5,841 nt of DNA from Prevotellaceae bacterium (lineage in GTDB: Bacteria; Bacteroidota; Bacteroidia; Bacteroidales; Paludibacteraceae), in NCBI GenBank assembly GCA_031270425.1, contig JAISXQ010000035.1:1-5841 (forward strand), written 5' to 3'. Below, in pieces: positions 1-4,835 of this stretch. Position 1 is the stretch's first letter. Each line of letters opens with the position of its first letter. Made by a program: the position numbers and the translations under genes. Under the pieces are notes generated by a model. It searched no databases, had not been told where the DNA came from, and saw only the letters and a list, made by a program, of their open reading frames with translations.

Positions 1-45
1 CGGCTTAGGCTGCGACACAAGTATTTTTTTTATTTTCAACGACAT
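1..45 (-). CDS. hemD: Uroporphyrinogen-III synthase, N-terminal fragment (runs off the left edge)
   Basis: Reading leftwards from the ATG at 45-43, 15 codons stay open to the window edge and give MSLKIKKILVSQPKP. The KIKKILVSQPKP string is the characteristic N-terminus of Bacteroidetes uroporphyrinogen-III synthases, the cytosolic enzyme that closes and isomerises hydroxymethylbilane to uroporphyrinogen III in haem/tetrapyrrole synthesis. Only the first beta strand of the fold is present, so no active-site region can be checked. The start lies 21 nt after the DUF4271 stop and has no Shine-Dalgarno; the preceding bases are A/T-rich, which is normal for this phylum. The DUF4271-hemD pairing is common in Bacteroidales and supports the call. 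A start at the K-I codons a few residues in has no ATG, so the ATG at 45 is the best choice. The call rests on recognising a short peptide plus synteny. Confidence 0.8.
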   Translation of the reverse strand, partial: MSLKIKKILVSQPKP

Positions 46-66
46 ACTTATTCTATTTACACAATC

Positions 67-837
67 TCACACTATATTTCCGTATATCCGAAACAGCAAT
101 AAAAACGGCAAAATTTCGAGGGTGCAAAGATACAACAATATGTAAAAAAAATCTACTGTTTTCGTAAAAAATATTTGAAATAACCTGAAAGCAAAGAATA
201 CAAGCGACAGTAAAGCGGTAATCAAAACAATAGCAATCAATACATTACAACTTAAAAACGAAGAGTAAACATGAAAAACAAGCAAGGGATACAAAACAAT
301 TCCAAATAGCGAAAGAGTGTTAAAATACGTTCTTCTCGCAACTTTAAACGCAGAAGAATCGAAAAAAACAAAACCCAATAAATGAGATAAAAGCAGTTTA
401 AGCGTCAGAAATACGGTCGTCGTCCCCAAGAAAAGCCAATATTCGGACAAGAGGAAGCCATCGCCGGCAGACCTGAAATACAAGTAGCCGAATAAGCTGA
501 AAACACCGATAAAAAACACGACATACAAAAAACGCGATAAGAAATAGAAGGCTCCCGGATTGATAAAAGAAGCCGTCCGGTCGTCAATTTCAAGAAGCAG
601 TTTAACAGACCAAACAAGCGACGACGACGAGAAAAGCACCGCGGCAACAAACAATAAAAACAGCGCTCCCAAACAAACAAATACCCAAGCTTCTGTCTGC
701 GGACAGGACGGAATAGTTTCCCCCGTATATCCCATTGCCTGTGGAAGACGCTCAAAAACAGAATCCTGACGCACGGAAACAAAATATCTTCCGGCGAAAG
801 AACCGGCAAATGACAGTAATATTTCGGTATAATACAT
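67..837 (-). CDS. DUF4271 family integral membrane protein
   Basis: A 256-residue, very hydrophobic protein with about six predicted membrane helices, near residues 50-70, 100-122, 132-159, 173-193, 196-221 and 230-251. The C-terminal segment YLCTLEILP (about 236-244) is the signature I associate with DUF4271, a Bacteroidetes family of unknown function. The first 45 residues include a Tyr/Ser/Arg-rich stretch before helix 1 with no clear signal peptide. It probably sits in the inner membrane. The frame also allows a GTG one codon earlier (840-838), but the ATG at 837 is preferred. The gap to the LOG stop is 16 nt, and hemD begins 21 nt downstream, so the three genes look co-transcribed. The pairing with hemD suggests some link to haem metabolism or membrane handling of porphyrins, but nothing in the sequence shows an activity: no metal-binding His/Cys cluster or enzymatic motif is visible. 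Base composition is more A/T-rich than ribBA at the other end of the window. Confidence 0.85.
   Translation of the reverse strand: MYYTEILLSFAGSFAGRYFVSVRQDSVFERLPQAMGYTGETIPSCPQTEAWVFVCLGALFLLFVAAVLFSSSSLVWSVKLLLEIDDRTASFINPGAFYFLSRFLYVVFFIGVFSLFGYLYFRSAGDGFLLSEYWLFLGTTTVFLTLKLLLSHLLGFVFFDSSAFKVARRTYFNTLSLFGIVLYPLLVFHVYSSFLSCNVLIAIVLITALLSLVFFAFRLFQIFFTKTVDFFYILLYLCTLEILPFLLLFRIYGNIV
124..132 (-). promoter_or_regulatory. Candidate intragenic -7 promoter element pointing at hemD
   Basis: On the minus strand, positions 132-124 read TATCTTTGC, an exact match to the Bacteroidetes primary-sigma -7 consensus TAnnTTTGy. It lies inside the last part of the DUF4271 gene, where the same bases encode the conserved Tyr-Leu-Cys, and points toward hemD with its ATG about 80 nt further on. 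The sequence TTTGCACCCTC here is identical over 11 bases to the one in the lptF promoter (3304-3314). I see no TTTG at the expected -33 spacing, only a T-rich run at about 150-143. The match could be a by-product of encoding a conserved protein motif. Promoter activity is an inference. Confidence 0.35.
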
Positions 838-853
838 CACAAGTTTTTATACT

Positions 854-1429
854 TTAAATTGCCGCAAATTTTCTGTAAGTAACATCCCATTCCGGCGTGT
901 TCCGAATAGCAGGCAAAACGTCTTCAGCGGCATTTACCACCGTCCACATACGTACATGTTCGTTTCGCATAAAATTCTCGTCCACGGCACGCTGCATCAA
1001 TTCGACCAAGGAATCGAAATAACCGCCGATATTCAGAATAACAATGGGTTTTGTAAACAAGCACAACTGTTTCCATGTAATAATTTCCAACAATTCCTCC
1101 AAAGTGCCGCAACCTCCCGGCATGGCTACAACCGCATCGGACATCTGCGCCATTTTATGCTTGCGTTCGTGCATGCTTTCTGTGATATACAGTTCTTCCA
1201 AACCATTACGACACCAGCCTTCTTCCACCATAAAGCGGGGAATTACGCCCTTTACCCGACCTCCATTCGCCAACACGCTACCGGCTACTTCTCCCATCAG
1301 CCCGACAGCTCCGGCGCCATACACAAGGGTAATATTTTCTTCGGCAAAAATACGTCCCAAATAATTTGCCGCTTCAAAAAAAGCCGGCTTCACCCTGCTG
1401 CTCGATCCGCAATAAACGCAAATATTCAT
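854..1429 (-). CDS. LOG-family nucleoside 5'-monophosphate phosphoribohydrolase (TIGR00730, Rossmann fold)
   Basis: A 191-residue cytosolic protein with the full set of LOG-family landmarks: CGSS at 7-10 after the first beta strand, the glycine-rich loop VYGAGAVGLMG at 36-46, GVIPRF at 61-66, MHERK at 86-90 and PGGCGTLEE at 104-112. Arg89 and Glu112 fall 23 residues apart, as do the catalytic Arg98 and Glu121 of plant LOG enzymes, so the active site looks intact. Length fits the short (type I) LOG group. Family members hydrolyse the N-glycosidic bond of nucleoside monophosphates, releasing ribose 5-phosphate; in plants and some bacteria the substrate is a cytokinin riboside monophosphate. Older databases list such proteins as lysine decarboxylases, which is not supported. 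The bacterial substrate cannot be told from sequence: ordinary AMP-like nucleotides are as likely as cytokinins. The ATG at 1429 has a perfect AGGAGG nine bases upstream, which fixes the start. DUF4271 and hemD follow closely. Confidence 0.93.
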   Translation of the reverse strand: MNICVYCGSSSRVKPAFFEAANYLGRIFAEENITLVYGAGAVGLMGEVAGSVLANGGRVKGVIPRFMVEEGWCRNGLEELYITESMHERKHKMAQMSDAVVAMPGGCGTLEELLEIITWKQLCLFTKPIVILNIGGYFDSLVELMQRAVDENFMRNEHVRMWTVVNAAEDVLPAIRNTPEWDVTYRKFAAI

Positions 1430-1438
1430 AATAATTAG

Positions 1439-1444
1439 CCTCCT
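1439..1444 (-). promoter_or_regulatory. Perfect Shine-Dalgarno (AGGAGG) of the LOG gene
   Basis: The minus strand reads AGGAGG at 1444-1439, followed by nine bases and the ATG of the LOG gene, an ideal spacing. No other gene start in the window has such a site: hemD, DUF4271, rlmD and ribBA have A/T-rich or featureless leaders, and lptF has only a weak, too-close AAGGA. Bacteroidetes ribosomes normally do not depend on Shine-Dalgarno pairing. The hexamer sits at the edge of the hairpin-rich repeat block (GGGGGATTTAGGAGG), so it may have come with that element rather than being selected for translation. Confidence 0.5.
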
Positions 1445-1558
1445 AAATCCCCCACCCCATCCGTCCCGCTTTGTGGGACACCTTCCCGATGTGCCGGGAT
1501 AAATCCTCCCGACCTCTCTCCCCCTTCGGGTACTCTCTCCCCAAGGAGAGAGAAAAAG
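1440..1558. repeat. Hairpin-rich intergenic block, probable dispersed repeat
   Basis: This G/C-rich, pyrimidine-biased block between rlmD and the LOG gene does not look like the surrounding A/T-rich spacer. It holds three inverted repeats: gtccc/gggac (1463-1467 with 1475-1479), tcccg/cggga (1484-1488 with 1495-1499) and ctctctcc/ggagagag (1533-1540 with 1545-1552, perfect 8-bp stem, 4-base loop). A 10-bp direct repeat, ctctctcccc, occurs at 1514-1523 and 1533-1542, so the ggagagag arm could pair with either copy; ccc-ttc-ggg lies between them. It resembles non-coding repeats I recall from Bacteroidales spacers, and plus-strand reading gives a low-complexity peptide (RPLSPFGYSLPKERE) of the kind seen in spurious annotations. 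No transposase or clear target duplication is visible. Repeat status is inferred from one copy, and the boundaries are approximate. Confidence 0.5.
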
Positions 1559-1596
1559 GACTTTTTTCCGTTGTTGGAGAGGAAAACGGAAAAGAG
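1553..1596 (-). terminator. Possible weak Rho-independent terminator after rlmD
   Basis: In the minus-strand direction, bases 1596-1585 and 1572-1561 form a stem: nine consecutive pairs (1593-1585 with 1572-1564), one A/C mismatch, then two more pairs. The loop is 12 bases. Three bases later comes a run of five T (1557-1553). The position, about 110 bp past the rlmD stop, is plausible, but the stem is A/T-rich with only a CCG/CGG core and the T-run is offset, so termination would be partial at best. No clear promoter lies between it and the LOG gene, which favours some read-through. Confidence 0.3.
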
Positions 1597-1629
1597 TGTT
1601 CGGGACTTTTTGTAAGTGGGTGTTTTAAA

Positions 1630-1657
1630 ATTTCAAGATTTCTAATTTCAAGATTTC
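1630..1657. repeat. 15-bp period direct repeat (two copies of atttcaagatttc)
   Basis: The 13-mer atttcaagatttc occurs exactly at 1630-1642 and 1645-1657, two bases apart. It is A/T-rich low-complexity spacer directly next to the 7-bp tandem array. A related motif (tttcaag) appears in the repeat upstream of rlmD, so the spacers on both sides of rlmD share sequence character. Confidence 0.7.
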
Positions 1658-1661
1658 AAAA

Positions 1662-1696
1662 TTCTTTGTTCTTTGCTCTTTGTTCTTTGTTCTTTT
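1662..1696. repeat. Five-unit 7-bp tandem repeat (ttctttg) just after rlmD
   Basis: Units are ttctttg (1662-1668), ttctttg (1669-1675), ctctttg (1676-1682), ttctttg (1683-1689) and ttctttt (1690-1696), followed by more T. Three units are identical and two differ by one base. On the minus strand, the sense of rlmD, it reads as CAAAGAA repeats starting about 7 nt after the stop codon. It lies wholly outside coding sequence, so changes in unit number would not alter a protein. Confidence 0.85.
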
Positions 1697-1702
1697 TTTT
1701 AT

Positions 1703-3112
1703 TCATCGCCTTTCCATCAACACAACATTTTCGACATGGTGCGTATGCGGAAACATATCCACCGGCTGAATAGCCGTAAGTTTGTACCGTGCATCGAGCA
1801 ACGCAATATCGCGGGATTGAGTCGCAGGATTGCAGCTGACGTACACGATACGCCCCGGATTTGCCAAAAGAATAGCGTCAATCACATCTTGGTGCATGCC
1901 TGCACGGGGCGGATCGGTAATAATAACATTCGGATTCCCGTGCCGGCGGATAAATTCTTCCGTCAGAATATCTTTTATATCGCCGGCATAAAACAGCGTA
2001 TTCGTTATTCCGTTGCACCGCGAATTTTCTTTCGCATCCTCGATAGCCTCCGGCACATACTCTATCCCGACGACCTGCCCGACCTGCCCCGCCACGAAAT
2101 TCGCGATGGTTCCCGTACCGGTATAAAGATCGTAAACCAGCTCATTCCCTTTCAATTGGGCAAAGTTGCGCACAATCTTGTATAATTCGTAAGCCTGTTC
2201 CGAATTGGTCTGGTAAAAGGATTTGGGTCCGATTTTAAAGCGCAATCCTTCCATTTCCTCATATATGCACTTATTCCCTCGAAACAGATGTATTTCCTGA
2301 TCGGTAATCGTATCGTTCGCTTTGGAGTTGATGCAGTACAGTAGCGACGTTATTTGCGGAAAACATTCGGAAACATGCTGCAACAATTTTATCCGTTCGT
2401 TTTCGTCTTCGCGGAAAAACGACAGAATCAGCATCAATTCCCCGGTAGAGGCTGTACGGATAATCATCGTCCGCAAAAAACCTTCCTGACGCTTCAAATC
2501 GAAAAATTCCAGATTGTTTTCCACGGCATAGCGGCGGATTTCGTTCCTTATCCGGTTGGAAATATCGTCCTGCAACCAGCACATTTCAATATCGAGCACC
2601 ATATCGAACATGCCCGGAATATGGAAACCGAGAGCATTTACCGTATCGAAGTCTTTTTGCAACGCCATTTCTTCATGAGTACGCCAACGTTTGTTTGAAA
2701 AGGTAAATTCCAGTTTATTCCGGTAAAATTCCGTTTTTCCCGAGCCGATAATCGGCGAAATTTCCGGTATTTCCACCTTAGCGATACGGGTCAGATTATC
2801 CTCTACCTGCTGTTGCTTGTAGCGGATTTGTTCCGCATAAGGCAACATCTGCCACTTGCATCCGCCGCAAACGCCAAAATGCCGGCAAACAACTTCGTTG
2901 CGCTTGTCCGACAGTTTCTTTATACGAATGGCGCGGGCTTCCATAAAATGAGATTTTTTGCGCGTTACCTGCAAATCAACCACATCGCCCGGAACGACAA
3001 AAGGCGCAAACACGACCACATCGTTTACTTTGGCAATGGCTTTGCCTTCGGCAGCCAATCCGGTTATCAACACATCTTCCAAAACGGGCAACTCTTTCTT
3101 CTTGCGAGCCAT
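1703..3112 (-). CDS. rlmD: 23S rRNA (uracil-5-)-methyltransferase, RlmD/TrmA family, Fe-S type
   Basis: A 469-residue cytosolic enzyme that uses S-adenosylmethionine to make 5-methyluridine in 23S rRNA. An N-terminal TRAM-like RNA-binding domain spans about 10-65. The [4Fe-4S] ligands are Cys76, Cys82 and Cys85 (C-X5-C-X2-C) plus Cys178. The catalytic domain shows FYQTN at 299-303, the SAM loop DLYTGTGT at 328-335, DPPRAG at 400-405, the nucleophile Cys427 in SCNP, and the C-terminal HVE with catalytic Glu461. All key residues are present and the length is normal. The ATG at 3112 (MARKKKELPV) is chosen; an in-frame ATG at 3169 would add 19 residues encoded by the tandem spacer repeat and is rejected. 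Bacteroidetes copies are usually annotated RlmD (U1939 in E. coli numbering), but whether this one acts on U1939, U747 or both cannot be read from sequence. It is divergent from lptF; LOG follows after 273 bp. Confidence 0.95.
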   Translation of the reverse strand: MARKKKELPVLEDVLITGLAAEGKAIAKVNDVVVFAPFVVPGDVVDLQVTRKKSHFMEARAIRIKKLSDKRNEVVCRHFGVCGGCKWQMLPYAEQIRYKQQQVEDNLTRIAKVEIPEISPIIGSGKTEFYRNKLEFTFSNKRWRTHEEMALQKDFDTVNALGFHIPGMFDMVLDIEMCWLQDDISNRIRNEIRRYAVENNLEFFDLKRQEGFLRTMIIRTASTGELMLILSFFREDENERIKLLQHVSECFPQITSLLYCINSKANDTITDQEIHLFRGNKCIYEEMEGLRFKIGPKSFYQTNSEQAYELYKIVRNFAQLKGNELVYDLYTGTGTIANFVAGQVGQVVGIEYVPEAIEDAKENSRCNGITNTLFYAGDIKDILTEEFIRRHGNPNVIITDPPRAGMHQDVIDAILLANPGRIVYVSCNPATQSRDIALLDARYKLTAIQPVDMFPHTHHVENVVLMERR

Positions 3113-3120
3113 GTTAATTA

Positions 3121-3148
3121 TTTCGGGTTTCAAGTTTCGGGTTTCAAA
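3121..3148. repeat. 14-bp tandem duplication in the rlmD leader
   Basis: The unit tttcgggtttcaag (3121-3134) is followed directly by tttcgggtttcaaa (3135-3148), 13 of 14 bases identical. It ends nine bases before the rlmD ATG, so it would lie in the 5' untranslated leader if the promoter proposed at 3174-3205 is right. Read through in the rlmD frame it gives a spurious extension (ETRNLKPEI). The rest of this 214-bp divergent spacer (3113-3326) holds candidate promoters for both flanking genes and no further gene that I can support. Confidence 0.75.
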
Positions 3149-3173
3149 ACTGCAAACTTCTGTTTTCAACTTG

Positions 3174-3205
3174 CGAAATTACACTTTCATATTCAAGCTA
3201 CCAAA
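3174..3205 (-). promoter_or_regulatory. Candidate rlmD promoter (-33 TTTG, -7 TAATTTCG)
   Basis: On the minus strand, TTTG at 3205-3202 is followed by 20 bases and then TAATTTCG at 3181-3174. The second box matches the Bacteroidetes -7 consensus TAnnTTTG with one mismatch (C for T), and the spacing to TTTG is what the -33/-7 promoter model expects. Transcription would begin near 3168, giving a leader of roughly 55 nt that contains the 14-bp tandem repeat. The assignment is by consensus matching only. Confidence 0.4.
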
Positions 3206-3299
3206 ATACGCTGCAAGAAATATCGTTCGTTTTTCACATTCTTTGTTTCTATTTTATGCTATTTCATGTATCAAAAAACGTAATATTGAAGTTTTTGAG

Positions 3300-3308
3300 T
3301 ATTTTTGC
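3300..3308 (+). promoter_or_regulatory. -7 element of the lptF-ribBA promoter (TATTTTTGC)
   Basis: TATTTTTGC is an exact match to the Bacteroidetes -7 consensus TAnnTTTGy and lies just upstream of the lptF start in the correct direction. Transcription would begin near 3313-3315, leaving a leader of only about 12-15 nt before the ATG at 3327. There is no TTTG at the usual -33 distance; the bases near 3276-3280 are aaacg. The weak -33 lowers certainty, but position and match quality are good. Confidence 0.6.
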
Positions 3309-3326
3309 ACCCTCAATGAAGGATTT

Positions 3327-4811
3327 ATGATAAAAAAAATCGATTTATACTTGCTTAAAAACTTCATTACCCTTCTCGTAATGACCTTCCTCATCTGCGC
3401 CTTTATTTTATTGATGCAGTTTATGTGGATGCGGTTAAACGACTTGGTAGGAAAAGGAATCAGCATACTAGTGTTAGCTGAATTTTTCTTCTACGCCTTT
3501 CTTTCGGTTGTACCGCTCGCTTTGCCTCTGGCTATTTTGTTAGCCTCGCTGATGACTTTCGGAAATCTGGGCGAGAAGTTTGAACTTACCGCCATGAAAG
3601 CCTCCGGAATATCGCTGTTCCGAATTATGCGACCCTTAATCTTCCTTCTTGCGTTCATCAGCATCAGCGCATTTTATTTTTCAAACAACATATATCCCAA
3701 AGCAAACTCCAAGTTATGGACCTTAGTTTTCTCGCTGAGGCACAAATCGCCGGAACTCGAAATACCCGCAGGAGAGTTTTATTCCGGTATCGGCGGTTAC
3801 AATCTATATGTCAGGGAAAAAGAGAAAAACCTGCTGAAAGGCATGATGATTTACGATTTTTCTTCGGGCTTCAACAACGCGGTGGTTATGGTCGCCGACT
3901 CGGGGTACATAAAATTTACCGAAGATAAAAAGTACCTGATGCTTTCGCTTTTCAGCGGCGAAAGTTTCGAAAATCTCAAACAGCAACAGGGACGCAGCAA
4001 CAATTCCGGCATCCCTTACCGGCGGGAAACTTTCCAAACGAAAGAAATTCTAATTGATTTTGACTCGAATTTCAACCGCTACGACGAATCCATACTGCAA
4101 AACCAGTCGGTAAGTAAAAACGTAAGCCAGTTATCTTATACAATTGATTCGATTGGAAAAATTGTAGATGTGCGAGGCGCGGAACAAGCCTACGAAATGA
4201 TAAGACGGAATTATTTCGGCAGGGAAACATCTCCTGAACGGATATTGAAACAGAATTCCGAAATAGACAAAAAGCAATACAATCCCGATTCCCTTTTCCT
4301 GAACATGAACCAGCAACAAATGGTGGAAACCGCCGCGCAGGCAAAGAACATGGCGACGCAAAAGCAGGAATCGATACGCTACAACAAAATATCGCTCCAG
4401 GAAGCGACAACTCAGTTGACGCGGCACGCTACGGAATTCCACCGCCGCTTTACGCTTTCGTTCGCCTGCCTTATTTTCTTTTTTATCGGGGCGCCGCTCG
4501 GGGCTATTATCCGCAAAGGAGGGCTTGGAATGCCGGTAGTCGTATCGGTGCTTATGTTCATTGTTTACTATATAATCGATACAGCCGGCTACAAAATGGC
4601 GCGCGAAGGACTGTGGGAGCCTTTTGAAGGCATGTGGCTGAGTTCGTCGGTGTTGCTGCCTGTCGGTATTTTCCTGACCTACAAAGCGGCGGTGGATTCC
4701 GAATTATTCAGAAACGAAGCATATCTAAAATTTTTCAAAAAAATTTACAGCCTCCGAAAAAGCCATTTATACATAAGGGTAATGAATAAATTAACAAAGA
4801 AATTCAATTGA
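3327..4811 (+). CDS. LptF/LptG (YjgP/YjgQ) family LPS export permease
   Basis: A 494-residue inner-membrane protein. Three N-terminal helices lie near 12-34, 52-76 and 102-120, then a large periplasmic region (about 121-372), then three more near 374-394, 401-421 and 436-454, the LptF/LptG arrangement. GEKFELTAMKASGIS (82-96) matches the cytoplasmic coupling segment that contacts the LptB ATPase, and EFHRRFTLSFAC (370-381) with GAPLG (388-392) is the family's hallmark before and in helix 4. Family members form the LptB2FG transporter that extracts lipopolysaccharide and passes it to LptC/LptA. At 494 residues it is longer than the roughly 360 of E. coli LptF or LptG; the extra length is mostly a polar, Gln/Asn-rich, probably helical insert (about 250-365), plus a basic tail after helix 6 (about 455-494). 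Whether it serves as LptF or LptG is not decided. The start at 3327 begins MIKKIDLYLLKNF as expected; ORF extension upstream is non-coding spacer. ribBA follows after 24 nt. Confidence 0.93.
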   Translation: MIKKIDLYLLKNFITLLVMTFLICAFILLMQFMWMRLNDLVGKGISILVLAEFFFYAFLSVVPLALPLAILLASLMTFGNLGEKFELTAMKASGISLFRIMRPLIFLLAFISISAFYFSNNIYPKANSKLWTLVFSLRHKSPELEIPAGEFYSGIGGYNLYVREKEKNLLKGMMIYDFSSGFNNAVVMVADSGYIKFTEDKKYLMLSLFSGESFENLKQQQGRSNNSGIPYRRETFQTKEILIDFDSNFNRYDESILQNQSVSKNVSQLSYTIDSIGKIVDVRGAEQAYEMIRRNYFGRETSPERILKQNSEIDKKQYNPDSLFLNMNQQQMVETAAQAKNMATQKQESIRYNKISLQEATTQLTRHATEFHRRFTLSFACLIFFFIGAPLGAIIRKGGLGMPVVVSVLMFIVYYIIDTAGYKMAREGLWEPFEGMWLSSSVLLPVGIFLTYKAAVDSELFRNEAYLKFFKKIYSLRKSHLYIRVMNKLTKKFN

Positions 4812-4835
4812 ACACAACTCTCAAATAAATATAAA

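Noticed and set aside
956..1438. 160-residue plus-strand frame opposite the LOG gene
   Set aside because: It is antisense to a complete, motif-bearing LOG gene and shows no family features of its own.
1440..1558. CRISPR array or insertion sequence in the repeat-rich spacer
   Set aside because: There are no regularly spaced identical repeats of 20-40 bp, no cas genes, no transposase and no terminal inverted repeats with target duplication.
1471..1773. 100-residue plus-strand frame through the spacer and the end of rlmD
   Set aside because: It is a translation of hairpin-rich repeat and simple tandem repeats running into antisense rlmD; the composition is low-complexity and there is no plausible start signal.
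2958..3326. 123-residue N-terminal extension of the lptF frame
   Set aside because: It crosses the divergent spacer, its promoter and antisense rlmD. The family N-terminus begins at the ATG at 3327.
4812..4835. FMN riboswitch upstream of ribBA
   Set aside because: The gap between lptF and ribBA is only 24 nt of A/T-rich sequence, far too short for the aptamer, and nothing like it is seen upstream of lptF.
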